Shown here one piece after another: positions 16,417-25,271 of a DNA stretch of 64,000 nucleotides. Source of the stretch: Actinoplanes philippinensis (GTDB lineage Bacteria > Actinomycetota > Actinomycetes > Mycobacteriales > Micromonosporaceae); NCBI RefSeq assembly GCF_900113015.1, contig NZ_FONV01000007.1:487868-551867 (forward strand), read 5' to 3'. Numbering within the stretch: the first letter of the stretch is position 1; each line of letters begins with the position of its first letter. The position numbers and the translations under genes were made by a program. The notes beneath the pieces are model-generated. The model ran no database searches. It saw only the letters and a program-made list of their open reading frames with translations, and was not told where the DNA came from.

Positions 16417-17259
16417 TTACTTGATGGCGCCGGCGGCGATGCCGCGCGTGAGGGTCCGCTGGAAGATCAGGAAGAAGAGGATCGCGGGGAGGATGCCGAT
16501 CAGGGCGGAGGCGCTGGTCGTGGTGGCGTCCATCATCCGGTCGCCCTGCAGGACGCCGAGGGCGACCGGAACGGTCTGGTTGTCGTTGGAGACGAGGAAG
16601 ACCAGGGGCAGGAAGAACTCGTTCCAGGTCCAGATGAAGAAGAACGTGAACAGCACCGCGAGGGTGGGGCCGCTGACCGGCACGACGACCCGCCACAGGG
16701 TCCGCCATTTTCCGGCGCCGTCGACGGAGGCCGCGTCCAGCAACTCCCGGGGGAACTCGGTGTAGACCGAGGTCAGCAGGTACGTGCCGAACGCGCTCTG
16801 GATGACCGTGAAGATGATGATGATCGCGAACAGGCTGTCGTAGAGCCCCGCCTCCTTGGAGATGTAGTACAGCGGGTAGACCAGCACCTCCTGCGGGAGC
16901 AGGTTCGCGACCAGGAAGAACACCAGGAACCAGACCCGGCCCTTGACCCGGCCGATGCCGAGGGCGTACGCGTTGAGGATCGACAGCACCACGCCGAGGA
17001 CGGCCACGACCAGGGCGGTGACGAAGCTGTTCCAGAGTTTCTGGCCGAAGTTCACCCGGTTCCAGAAGTCGACGATGCCGTCCCAGTAGAGGCTGCCGGG
17101 GATCGACAGCGGTCCGTTGGCGGCGTAGTCGGCGGGGCTCTTTACCGCGTTGACGGCGATCACCAGCAGCGGCCCGACCAGCAGCAGGAGCAGGACGACG
17201 AGCGCGGCCAGGACGAACCAGCGGACCGGGTTGCGGTGTTTCACAGCGAGGTCGGTCAC
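16417..17259 (-). CDS. Carbohydrate ABC transporter permease, MalG type
   Basis: This 280-residue inner-membrane permease has six hydrophobic helices and the EAA-loop sequence ELLDAASVDGAGKWRTLWRVVVP facing the ATPase. The C-terminus FQRTLTRGIAAGAIK is characteristic of MalG-like permeases. The GTG at 17259 overlaps the stop of the upstream permease gene (GTGA). No dedicated ATPase gene is in the cluster; in actinobacteria a shared MsiK-type ATPase usually serves such importers. Confidence 0.93.
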   Translation of the reverse strand: MTDLAVKHRNPVRWFVLAALVVLLLLLVGPLLVIAVNAVKSPADYAANGPLSIPGSLYWDGIVDFWNRVNFGQKLWNSFVTALVVAVLGVVLSILNAYALGIGRVKGRVWFLVFFLVANLLPQEVLVYPLYYISKEAGLYDSLFAIIIIFTVIQSAFGTYLLTSVYTEFPRELLDAASVDGAGKWRTLWRVVVPVSGPTLAVLFTFFFIWTWNEFFLPLVFLVSNDNQTVPVALGVLQGDRMMDATTTSASALIGILPAILFFLIFQRTLTRGIAAGAIK

Positions 17260-18155
17260 CGGAGCTCCTCCGAGCGGTGCTGGAGACGGAGGAACAGGAA
17301 GGCGAGGGCCACGATCAGCACGGTCAGCACCGTGGAGATCGCCGACCCGTACCCGACCTGGGCCTTCTCGAAGAAGTTCTTGTAGGCGAAGTACGACGGG
17401 ACGAGGGTGGCGTTGCTCGGGCCGCCCTTGGTGAGCACGAAGACCTGGCCGAAGATCTTCAGCGCGGCGATCGTGGTGGTGATCAGCACGACGTAGAACT
17501 CGGGCCGGATCATGTGGACGGTGATCTTGCGGAACCGCTGCCACCAGGTCGCGCCGTCGAGGTCGGCCGCCTCGTAGAGCGAAGGGTCGATCCGGGACAG
17601 CCCGGACATGAACATGACGACCGGGTAGCCGATCTGGAACCAGATCATCACCAGCATCACGCTGTACAGCGCGTAGTCGGGGTCACCGAGCCAGTTCCTG
17701 GTCAGCCCGCCCAGCCCGACCGCTTCGAGGATCCGGTTGAGGGCGCCGTAGCTGGGATGCAGGATCCAGCTCCAGATGATGCCGGTGACCGCGACCGGGA
17801 TGACCTGCGGCAGGTAGTAGCCGGAGCGGAACAGCCCGGCCCACCGGTCGCCGAACTTCTTGCCCACGTAGTCGAAGAGCACCGCCGCCAGCACCAGGCC
17901 GAGCAGGGTCGGGATGATCGCCATCGCGAAGACGAGCAGCCCGATGTTGCCGAACGACTGCCAGAACAGGGTGTCGCCGAACAGCCGGGTGTAGTTCTCG
18001 AGACCGACCCAGCGCGGGTCGCCGACGCCGGTCCACTTGGTGAAGCTGACGTACACGGTCATCACCAGCGGCACCACGATCACCGCGATCGACGCGAGCA
18101 CACCGGGAATCAGATACAGCGCGTAACCGCGTTCGCGCGACGAACGTCCGGCCAT
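17256..18155 (-). CDS. Carbohydrate ABC transporter permease, MalF/UgpA type
   Basis: The 299-residue permease has six transmembrane helices and the EAA loop SLYEAADLDGATWWQRFRKITVHMI. It is the second gene of the operon after the binding lipoprotein. A partial MalF-like N-terminus (YALYLIPGVLASIAVIVVPL) precedes the first periplasmic loop. It would pair with the MalG-type protein encoded downstream. Confidence 0.93.
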   Translation of the reverse strand: MAGRSSRERGYALYLIPGVLASIAVIVVPLVMTVYVSFTKWTGVGDPRWVGLENYTRLFGDTLFWQSFGNIGLLVFAMAIIPTLLGLVLAAVLFDYVGKKFGDRWAGLFRSGYYLPQVIPVAVTGIIWSWILHPSYGALNRILEAVGLGGLTRNWLGDPDYALYSVMLVMIWFQIGYPVVMFMSGLSRIDPSLYEAADLDGATWWQRFRKITVHMIRPEFYVVLITTTIAALKIFGQVFVLTKGGPSNATLVPSYFAYKNFFEKAQVGYGSAISTVLTVLIVALAFLFLRLQHRSEELR

Positions 18156-18220
18156 GCCGGGGCCCCTTCCCTTCGCGATGCGGGCGGCTGGTCACCGCCC
18201 GCATCGCGGCTGACGCAAGC

Positions 18221-19528
18221 TCACTTGCCGAGGTCGGATCGATTCTGGTCGTACGGCTTCGCGATCTCGTCGAGGAAGGCGTCCGGCGTCTTCGAACCGT
18301 TGATCAGGCCCTGGGTGCCGGCCACGAGGACGTCGTAGTAACCGGGCGCCGGCCAGTCGGGGTAGAAGGCCAGGCCGTCCGAGGTCGAGATCTTGTTGAA
18401 GGTCTCGACCAGCTCCTTGTTCTTCGGGTCGGTGATCGCCGAGGCGTCGGCCGCCACCGGGACGCCGCCGCTGTTGCCGAGCAGCGCCTGCACCTCGGGT
18501 GACATGGTGATGTCGATGAAGTCGTACGCCAGCGACTTGGCCTTGCTCTTCTCCGGGACGACCCACAGGTTGCCGCTGGAGCCCGGGTGCAGGGTGTTGC
18601 CCGGGAAGAGGAAGGTGCCCCACTCGAAGTCCTTGATCTCCGAGGCGAACCGGCCGTACCACCAGGAACCGGAGATCAGGATCGGGAACTTGCCCTGGGT
18701 GAAGGAGACGCCCATGTCCTCGGCCTTGATGCCGGCCGAGTCCTTGCCGATGTAACCCTTGCTCACCCAGTCGGCGAACGTCTGCGCGCCGTAGGTGAAC
18801 TGCGGCCCCTTGAAGTCGACCTTGTTCGTGTAGAGCTGGTAGTCGTTGACGAACGCGCGGTCCGACTTCGACAGGGCCAGCTCGTAGAAGATCTGCTGGG
18901 CCGGGTATTCGGCGCCGCCGACGGCCAGCGGGGTCACCTTGTTCTGCACGAAGGTGTCCATCACCTTGGTGAACTCGTCGAACGAGGTCGGCACGGCCAG
19001 CTTGTACTGGTCGAACATCTTCTTGTTGTAGTAGACGGTGACGAACTCGCCGTAGTTGGGCACGCCGAAGACCTTGCCGTTGCCCATGATGCCGTCTTCG
19101 TCGTATTTCGCCGTCGTCTGCAGGCTGGAGCTCAGCTTCTTGTCCCAGCCGCGCTTGGTGAACTCGTCCGACAGGTCGGTGAGCAGCCCCTGCTTGGAGA
19201 GCAGGCCGGCGGTCGCGTTGCCCTTGTTGTATTCGAGGATGTCCGGGGCGCTGTCGGAGTTGAGGATCATCTGGGCGTTCTGCTGGATCTGCTCGAAGCC
19301 CTTCTCCTCGAACTTCACCTCGACGCCGGGGTGGCTCGCCTTGAACAGCTCGATCGCCTTGTTCCAGGCGATGCCCATGGCGCTGTTCGGGCCCTCGTAG
19401 TGCCACAGGGTCAGGGACTTGGCGTCGGCGCCCTCGGTCGAGGAGTCGTCACTGCCACAGGCGGTGAGACCGAGGGTCGCTGCCAGCAAAAGAGCACCGG
19501 CCGCGAGACCGGATCGTGATCGGAGCAT
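18221..19528 (-). CDS. Extracellular sugar-binding lipoprotein of ABC importer
   Basis: The 435-residue family-1 solute-binding protein starts with a lipoprotein signal peptide ending in LTACGSD, so Cys is lipidated and the protein is anchored outside the membrane. The mature part shows the fold pattern of oligosaccharide-binding proteins (SLTLWHYEGPNSAMG at the start of the first lobe, AVGGAEYPAQQIFYELAL in the middle). ATG 19528 is preceded by GGGAGGA. It heads the importer/alpha-xylosidase operon; a LacI-type operator lies 40-59 bp upstream. The likely ligand is a xylosyl oligosaccharide, inferred from the enzymes encoded alongside. Confidence 0.94.
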   Translation of the reverse strand: MLRSRSGLAAGALLLAATLGLTACGSDDSSTEGADAKSLTLWHYEGPNSAMGIAWNKAIELFKASHPGVEVKFEEKGFEQIQQNAQMILNSDSAPDILEYNKGNATAGLLSKQGLLTDLSDEFTKRGWDKKLSSSLQTTAKYDEDGIMGNGKVFGVPNYGEFVTVYYNKKMFDQYKLAVPTSFDEFTKVMDTFVQNKVTPLAVGGAEYPAQQIFYELALSKSDRAFVNDYQLYTNKVDFKGPQFTYGAQTFADWVSKGYIGKDSAGIKAEDMGVSFTQGKFPILISGSWWYGRFASEIKDFEWGTFLFPGNTLHPGSSGNLWVVPEKSKAKSLAYDFIDITMSPEVQALLGNSGGVPVAADASAITDPKNKELVETFNKISTSDGLAFYPDWPAPGYYDVLVAGTQGLINGSKTPDAFLDEIAKPYDQNRSDLGK

Positions 19529-19567
19529 AACCGTTCCTCCCGGAGGAATGAGAGCGGGAAGTCCTCG

Positions 19568-19587
19568 TCGTCGAAGCGCTTCGACGA
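19568..19587. promoter_or_regulatory. LacI-family operator of importer operon
   Basis: TCGTCGAAGCGCTTCGACGA is a perfect 20-bp palindrome with the central CG typical of LacI/CcpA-family sites. It lies between the probable promoter and the binding-protein start. The same core is repeated before the GH3 gene. Confidence 0.8.
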
Positions 19588-19601
19588 TCGGCCTTGTCGA
19601 G

Positions 19602-19631
19602 ACGCTATGGAACGAGCCCACTTCATGTCAA
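19602..19631 (-). promoter_or_regulatory. Probable sigma-70-type promoter of importer operon
   Basis: On the minus strand TTGACA (19626-19631) and TAGCGT (19602-19607) are 18 bp apart. The -35 element overlaps the stop codon of the lacI gene. The operator palindrome follows about 15 bp downstream of the -10 element, suited to blocking transcription. Confidence 0.5.
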
Positions 19632-20644
19632 CGGTGTGACGTGGAGATTTCGCGGCAGGAGTCCCGCTCGACCAGGCTCGGCGCCAGCAGCCGTGTGTAC
19701 TCGACGCGACGCCCGTCGAGCAGCCGCATCGCGGTCTCCACGGCCAGGGTGCCGACGTCGTGCGCCGGGATGTCGATCGAGGTCAGCTGGATCGGCATCG
19801 CCGTCGCCACGTCACGCGGGCAGACCGCGACGATCGAGATGTCGTCGGGCACCCGGCGCCCGGTGGCGTGCAGCAGGTCGAGCAGCGGCCGCAGCGCCTC
19901 CTCATTGTGCACCACCAGGGCGGTCAGCCCGTCGAGTTCGGCGTCGAGGTCGGCCAGGCAGGACCGCACGCCCTCGGCGCCCGGCTCGCACGGGTGCGTC
20001 ACCGTGCGCAGCGAAAGCTCCGCCGACGCCTCCAGAAAACCGGTGAGGAACCGGTCGGCATACGTCGTCTGGCGCTTGTAAACCGCCGGGGACGGGCCGA
20101 CCAGGCCGATCCTGCGGTGTCCGTGCCCGGCCAGGTGGGCGAGCGCCTCCCGGGCGGCGGCGCCGAAGTCGAGGTCGACACAGGCGATCCCGGTGTGGTC
20201 CTGCGGCAGGCCGATCAGCACCGACGGCTGCTTGAGCCGGCGCAGCGCCGGAATACGGAGATCGTCGCGCTCCAGGTCCATCAGTATCAACGCGTCGACC
20301 ATGGTGCTGTGCGCGACCCGCTCCAGGCCGGCCGTCCCCTCGTCCTTGGTCAGCAGCAGGACGTCATGGTTGTACGACCGGGCGGCGGTCACCACAGCGG
20401 TCGCGAACTGCATGATGACCGGCACGTTGACGTCCACGCGCAGCGGCGCGACCAGGGCGATCACATTCGTCTTGCTGCTCGCCAGGGCACGGGCGCCGGC
20501 GTGCGGGTGGAAGCCGAGCTCGGCGATCGCCGCCTGCACCCGGGCGCGGGTCTCCGCCGAGATCGGGCGACGGCCGCTCAACACATACGACACCGTGCTG
20601 GGCGAGACCCCCGCCGCCTTGGCGACATCGTTGATCGTCGGCAT
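19628..20644 (-). CDS. LacI family transcriptional regulator of the xylosidase/GH3 locus
   Basis: The 338-residue regulator begins with the LacI helix-turn-helix and hinge (MPTINDVAKAAGVSPSTVSYVLSGRR; residues 1-58). It is followed by a periplasmic-binding-protein-like effector domain with the conserved HRRIGLVGP region and the C-terminal LTSIDIPAHDVG sequence. ATG 20644 has GGGGAGG upstream. It lies between the two target units, and both carry the same long palindrome, so it is the likely local repressor, probably induced by a xylo-oligosaccharide. Confidence 0.93.
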   Translation of the reverse strand: MPTINDVAKAAGVSPSTVSYVLSGRRPISAETRARVQAAIAELGFHPHAGARALASSKTNVIALVAPLRVDVNVPVIMQFATAVVTAARSYNHDVLLLTKDEGTAGLERVAHSTMVDALILMDLERDDLRIPALRRLKQPSVLIGLPQDHTGIACVDLDFGAAAREALAHLAGHGHRRIGLVGPSPAVYKRQTTYADRFLTGFLEASAELSLRTVTHPCEPGAEGVRSCLADLDAELDGLTALVVHNEEALRPLLDLLHATGRRVPDDISIVAVCPRDVATAMPIQLTSIDIPAHDVGTLAVETAMRLLDGRRVEYTRLLAPSLVERDSCREISTSHR

Positions 20645-20764
20645 TGCGCCTCCCCAAGTCGCCACAGCCTCTCCTTCCGCCGATCCTACTGATCAGCGCT
20701 CCTCCCACCCGATCGGTGTGCCGGCCCGCGACGCTCCGGCGCAGCGCGGGCCGGCACACGGGCG

Positions 20765-23662
20765 TCACGTGATCGAGAACGTGACCAGGCGTACGCCCGG
20801 GCCCGGTAGCAGGTAGACCGTCCGGCGGCCGGAGAAGCGGGCCAGGGCGGCGGTCACCGTCGCGTAGTCGTAGACGCCTGCGGTACCCACCGTGGCGGTG
20901 CCGAGCAGGCGACCGGACGGTGAGCCGAGGCGGACCTGGACGGTTCCGCTGCCGGAGGCACGCGCCGTGAAGGTGGCGCCGCCGCGCAGCCTGACCTCCT
21001 CGAACGCCAGCCAGTCCCCCGCCGTGACGCCGCCGACCACGGTGCCGGACGCCTTGGTCTCGTCGAGCAGCCGGACGCCCGAGTAGTCGTCGAACGTCTC
21101 CGCCCGGGTCGGTCTCGCCAGGTCCCGGGCCGGAATCGGCTCACCCTTCACCGCCCACGCGGTCCGCTGCCGGATGTCGCCGGACGACGAGCCGAGCAGG
21201 ACGTCGTAGACCGAGGTCTCGACGATCCAGCGCTGCCGGGTCTGGTCCCAGCGGGCCAGGTCGGAGGTCTTCAGATCGAAGGTGACGGTGCTCGACCGGC
21301 CGGCGTCCAGCTGGATCTTCCGGAAGGCGCGCAACTGCTTGATCGCCGTGGCGTCGCGGGAGGTCCGCTGGTGGGTGTAGAGCTGCACCACCTCGTCACC
21401 GGCGCGCTTGCCGGTGTTGGTCACCGTCAGCGTCACCTTCCCGTCGGCGACGCGGGGCACGCCGTACCGGAACGTGGTGTAGGACAGCCCGTGGCCGAAG
21501 GCGTAGAGCGGGGTCGCGTCGCCGTACAGGTAGGTCTGCTTCGTCTTGACGATGTCGTACTGCAGCAGGTCGTCCGGCAACTGGCCGACCGACCGCGGCC
21601 AGGTCTGGGTGAGCCGGCCGGACGGGTTGACGTCGCCGTAGAGCACGTCGGCCACGGCGTGCCCGGTCTCGGCGCCGGCATGGGTGGTCCAGAGAATCCC
21701 GGGCACGTGCCGCTGCGCCCAGGTGATCGCCTGCGGATAGCTGCTCTGCAGCACCACGACGGTCCGCGGGTTGGCCGCCCGGACCGCCTTGATCAGGGCC
21801 TCCTGGCGGGCGCCGAGACCGAGCCCGGCACGGTCGTGGACCTCGCGGCCGGCGACGAACGGGTCGGTGCCGACGACGACCACCGCGGTCTGCGCCCTCT
21901 TCGCCTGCGCGGCCGCCTGTGCCACGCCGTCCACCAGGACCTCCCTGGTGAACCTGGTGGCCGCGGAGAGACCGCCGAGCGTCAGGTTGCCGTCGGCGCC
22001 CACCGTCACGTAGTCGGTGTCCGGGAACCAGGACTCCTGGGTCTCGTAGCCGGCGTAGTGCAGGACGACCGTACCGTCGCCCTGGTCCTCGATCCGGAAC
22101 TGCTCCTGCACGAACCAGCCGGCCGGGTCCTGAGCCCGGGTGACGAACGGACCCCAGCCGTAACCGACCAGCTTGCCGTTGGCGACACTGCGCAGGGTGG
22201 AGACGCCGTCGCCCCAGTCGACCGTGTCGAACTGGGCGGCCGTCGTCGGGCTCGTCGCGGTCAGGCCGACGCTGCCGGTTCCGGCGGTCACGTAACGGCC
22301 GGTGGCGACGTCCTTCAGGGCGATCCGGTCGGCGCCGGTCCCGGTGGCCACGGTGGACGCGCGCTCGGTGATCCCGTCGAGGATGCTGACCCGGTACGGG
22401 AGCTGTCCGCCGTACCAGTCGCTGTAGAGCTTGTCCGCGGCAGGACCGACGACCGCGACCGATCCGCCCGCCCGCAGCGGAAGGATGCCGTCGTTCTTGA
22501 GCAGGACCGCGGCCTCGGCGGCGGTCTCGCGGGCCAGCGCGCGATGCGCCGGGCTGTCGATCACCGAGGGCGAGATCCCGGCGTACGGGCCACCGTCCGG
22601 ATCGAACTCACCGAGCCGGAACCGGATGCTCAACGCGTTGCCGGCCGACTCGTCCACGTCGGCCTCGGTGATCAGGCCCCGCGCGAGCGCGTCCTTGATC
22701 GCGGTCACCGTCGGCACCGCGTCGGTGTCGTCGACCGTGAAGCTGTCCAGCCCCGCCCTCAAGGTGGCGGCGTTCGCCTCGGCCTGGGTGGCGTAGTAGG
22801 CCTGCGAGCCGGTCAGGTTGGCCGGCGCCCACGCGTCGCTGACGTTGAACAGCCGGCGGCCGCTCCAGCCGGGCAGCAGGGCGCCGAGGTCCGGGTCGAC
22901 GGTCGCGGGCCGCCCGTTGATCAGGTTGTAGGAGGCCATCACCCCGGTCGCGGCATCGTTGCGCAGCGCGATCTCGAACGGCTTGCGGTCGTACTCGTTG
23001 AGCACCCGCTGCGGCACGTTCGACGAGGTCCGGTCGCGCAGCGTCTCGTTGTTGTAGGCGGCGTAGTGCTTGAGCGTCGGCGCGACCTTGAGATGATCCG
23101 GGTCGTCGCCCTGCAGGCCGTCGCCGTACGCGGTGGCGATCGCGCCGGACAGCAGCGGGTCCTCGGAGTAGCCCTCCTCGTTGCGGCCCCAGCGCGGGTC
23201 ACGCAGCAGGTTGACCACCGGCGCCCAGGCGTTGAGGCCCCACGTCGCCGGGTTCTGCGCGTGGAAGCCGCGCAGCTCGTCACCGACCGCCGACCCGACC
23301 CGCTCGATCAGCGCCGGATCCCACGTGCTCGCCAGGCCGACCGCCTGCGGGAAGACCGTGGCCGTCGCGTCGATCTTCGCCGAGTTGTCGTAGTAGTCGT
23401 TGGACCAGGCGACACCGTGCAGAGCCTCGGTGCCGGATTTGAACACGTCGATCCCGAGCCGCGGAATGGCGGGCTGATATTGGTGCAGCAGCGAGATCTT
23501 CTCGTCGAGGGTGAGCCGGCCGAGAAGGTCGTCCAGGCGCTTGGCCAGCGGCAACGACGGGTCACGGAAGGGGGGTGCCGGTTCGGCCCGGGCCACTCCC
23601 GGAGCCAGGGGGAGGACCAGGACGGCGGCCGCAAGCGCGGCGAGACCGCGTCTGAGACGCAT
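20765..23662 (-). CDS. Secreted glycoside hydrolase family 3 enzyme with inserted beta-trefoil-like domain and C-terminal CBM-like domain
   Basis: The 965-residue protein has a signal peptide (cleavage near residues 24-27, ARAEP) and is exported. The GH3 N-terminal domain spans about 30-350, with nucleophile Asp276 in LFNVSDAW. The second GH3 domain follows, with probable acid/base Glu607 in GREVHDRAGLGLG, and then a fibronectin-III-like domain. Two additions stand out: residues about 444-575 look like a fascin/beta-trefoil module (DVATGRYVTAGTGSVGL, TLRSVANGKLVG), and residues about 845-965 look like a CBM6-type carbohydrate-binding domain. Activity is probably beta-xylosidase or beta-glucosidase. 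ATG 23662 is preceded by AGAGGAG. The operator upstream ties it to the importer operon. Confidence 0.93.
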   Translation of the reverse strand: MRLRRGLAALAAAVLVLPLAPGVARAEPAPPFRDPSLPLAKRLDDLLGRLTLDEKISLLHQYQPAIPRLGIDVFKSGTEALHGVAWSNDYYDNSAKIDATATVFPQAVGLASTWDPALIERVGSAVGDELRGFHAQNPATWGLNAWAPVVNLLRDPRWGRNEEGYSEDPLLSGAIATAYGDGLQGDDPDHLKVAPTLKHYAAYNNETLRDRTSSNVPQRVLNEYDRKPFEIALRNDAATGVMASYNLINGRPATVDPDLGALLPGWSGRRLFNVSDAWAPANLTGSQAYYATQAEANAATLRAGLDSFTVDDTDAVPTVTAIKDALARGLITEADVDESAGNALSIRFRLGEFDPDGGPYAGISPSVIDSPAHRALARETAAEAAVLLKNDGILPLRAGGSVAVVGPAADKLYSDWYGGQLPYRVSILDGITERASTVATGTGADRIALKDVATGRYVTAGTGSVGLTATSPTTAAQFDTVDWGDGVSTLRSVANGKLVGYGWGPFVTRAQDPAGWFVQEQFRIEDQGDGTVVLHYAGYETQESWFPDTDYVTVGADGNLTLGGLSAATRFTREVLVDGVAQAAAQAKRAQTAVVVVGTDPFVAGREVHDRAGLGLGARQEALIKAVRAANPRTVVVLQSSYPQAITWAQRHVPGILWTTHAGAETGHAVADVLYGDVNPSGRLTQTWPRSVGQLPDDLLQYDIVKTKQTYLYGDATPLYAFGHGLSYTTFRYGVPRVADGKVTLTVTNTGKRAGDEVVQLYTHQRTSRDATAIKQLRAFRKIQLDAGRSSTVTFDLKTSDLARWDQTRQRWIVETSVYDVLLGSSSGDIRQRTAWAVKGEPIPARDLARPTRAETFDDYSGVRLLDETKASGTVVGGVTAGDWLAFEEVRLRGGATFTARASGSGTVQVRLGSPSGRLLGTATVGTAGVYDYATVTAALARFSGRRTVYLLPGPGVRLVTFSIT

Positions 23663-23693
23663 GGGAATCTCCTCTTTCGGGGAGGCGGGAATG

Positions 23694-23717
23694 ATTCGTC
23701 GAAGCGCTTCGACGAAT
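23694..23717. promoter_or_regulatory. LacI-family operator of GH3 gene
   Basis: A perfect 24-bp palindrome (core CGTCGAAGCGCTTCGACG) lies 32 bp upstream of the GH3 start and contains the same core as the site at 19568-19587. Confidence 0.8.
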
Positions 23718-23759
23718 GGCGGGGAGAACGCCCCGGCGACAATGGGGTGCGGTGAGGTC

Positions 23760-23789
23760 ACCATAGAGCGACGCCGATGCGCTGGGCAA
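23760..23789 (-). promoter_or_regulatory. Possible promoter of GH3 gene
   Basis: Minus-strand TTGCCC (23784-23789) and TATGGT (23760-23765) are separated by 18 bp, about 43 bp before the operator. The match to consensus is partial. Confidence 0.3.
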
Positions 23790-23843
23790 CCGTCCCGCGC
23801 GGCTTTCGCCGAAATCCAGCGGTAACAGAGGCAGAATGACCGG

Positions 23844-25199
23844 ATGCGACTGATCGTCATCGGCGGCGACGCGGCCGGAATGTCCGCCGCATCCCAGGCG
23901 CGCCGTCTGCTCAAGCCCGGCGACCTCGACATCGCGGCCTTCGAACGGGGCGAGTACACCTCCTACTCGGCGTGCGGGATCCCCTACTGGGTCGGCGGGC
24001 TCGTCGACGGGCCGGACGGGCTCATCGCCCGCGACCCGGCCGCCCACCGGGCCAACGGCATCGAGGTCCACACCGGACACGAGGTCACCGGCATCGACCT
24101 CCGTTCGCGCACGGTCACGGTCCGCTCGTCCGGCGCGGACCGCACCGAGAGCTTCGACCATCTGGTGTACGCGGCCGGCGCGACCCCGGTCCGGCCGGCG
24201 TGGGCCGACACGCCCGCGAAGGGGATCTTCGGCGTACAGACCCTCGGCGACGCCGCGGCTCTGCAGGAGTGGCTGGAGCCCGGCCGGGACACCGCCGTCG
24301 TGATCGGCGCCGGCTACATCGGTGTCGAGATGGCCGAGGCCCTGCAACGCCGTGGCCTGCGCGTCACCCTCGTCGAGCGGGCCGGGCAGCCGATGTCCAC
24401 GGTCGACCCGGACATGGGGGCGCTCGTCGCCGACTCCATCCGAGGGCTGGGCATCGCGTTGCGTACCGGGGTGACCGTGCAGGGACTGGAGACCGCCGAC
24501 GGGCAGGTCCGCGCGGTCGTCACCGACGACGGGGTGCTGCCCGCCGACGTGGTGGTCCTCGGGCTCGGCGTGCGGCCCAACACGGCGCTCGCCGACGCGG
24601 CCGGGCTGCCGCTCGGCGTCACCGGCGCGCTCGCCACCGACCTGCGGCAGCGGGTCACCGGCCCGGACGGCATCGTCGAGGGCGTGTGGGCGGCCGGCGA
24701 CTGCACGCAGGTCACCCATCTGGTCAGCGGGCGGCCCGCGCACATCCCGCTCGGCACCCACGCCAACAAGCAGGGCCGGGTCGCCGGGATCAACATCGGC
24801 GGCGGGTACGCCACGTTCCCCGGCGTGATCGGCACGGCGATCACCAAGATCTGCGACCTGGAGGTGGCGCGGACCGGGCTGTCGTCGAAGGAGGCGGAGG
24901 CGGCCGGATTCCGGTACGTGACAGCCACCGTCGAGTCCACCAACCGGGCCGGCTACTTCCCCGGGGCGGTCCCGATGACCGTCAAGGTGATCGCCGAGAA
25001 GGACACCGGGCTGCTGCTCGGCGCCCAGATCGTCGGCCGGGCCGAGGCGGCCAAGCGGATCGACGCGTTCGCGGTCGCCGTGTGGAACCGGATGACGGTC
25101 ACCGAGATGACCGCCCTCGACCTCGGTTACGCCCCGCCGTACGCCCCGGTCTGGGACCCGGTCCTGATCGCCGCCCGCAAAGCGGGCGACGCCCTGTAG
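23844..25199 (+). CDS. FAD-dependent pyridine nucleotide-disulfide oxidoreductase, CoA-disulfide reductase/NADH oxidase type
   Basis: The 451-residue flavoprotein has an N-terminal FAD site (VIGGDAAGMSAA), the single redox-active cysteine Cys44 in YSACGIPYWVGG (as in CoA-disulfide reductases and Nox-type enzymes), an NAD(P)H site VVIGAGYIGVEMAEAL near residue 153, and the AGDCT motif of the second FAD contact. The C-terminal dimerisation domain carries a Tyr pair near its end. It would reduce a low-molecular-weight disulfide or oxygen. It is divergent from the GH3 gene and stands alone. The last codons and stop are duplicated once downstream (26-bp tandem repeat). Confidence 0.9.
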   Translation: MRLIVIGGDAAGMSAASQARRLLKPGDLDIAAFERGEYTSYSACGIPYWVGGLVDGPDGLIARDPAAHRANGIEVHTGHEVTGIDLRSRTVTVRSSGADRTESFDHLVYAAGATPVRPAWADTPAKGIFGVQTLGDAAALQEWLEPGRDTAVVIGAGYIGVEMAEALQRRGLRVTLVERAGQPMSTVDPDMGALVADSIRGLGIALRTGVTVQGLETADGQVRAVVTDDGVLPADVVVLGLGVRPNTALADAAGLPLGVTGALATDLRQRVTGPDGIVEGVWAAGDCTQVTHLVSGRPAHIPLGTHANKQGRVAGINIGGGYATFPGVIGTAITKICDLEVARTGLSSKEAEAAGFRYVTATVESTNRAGYFPGAVPMTVKVIAEKDTGLLLGAQIVGRAEAAKRIDAFAVAVWNRMTVTEMTALDLGYAPPYAPVWDPVLIAARKAGDAL

Positions 25200-25236
25200 C
25201 CCGCACCGCCGGCGACGCCCTGTAGCCCGCACCGCC
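25185..25236. repeat. 26-bp tandem duplication over the oxidoreductase stop codon
   Basis: The segment beginning GGCGACGCCCTGTAGCCCGC occurs twice head to tail (25185-25210 and 25211-25236). The first copy contains the stop codon and the second is outside the gene. Confidence 0.9.
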
Positions 25237-25271
25237 GGCCACGGTCCCCCGCGCCACCCCACCGCCCGGCT

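Noticed and set aside
16406..19528. Missing ABC ATPase as evidence of a broken importer
   Set aside because: Actinobacterial sugar importers of this type usually share a distant MsiK-type ATPase, so the absence is normal.
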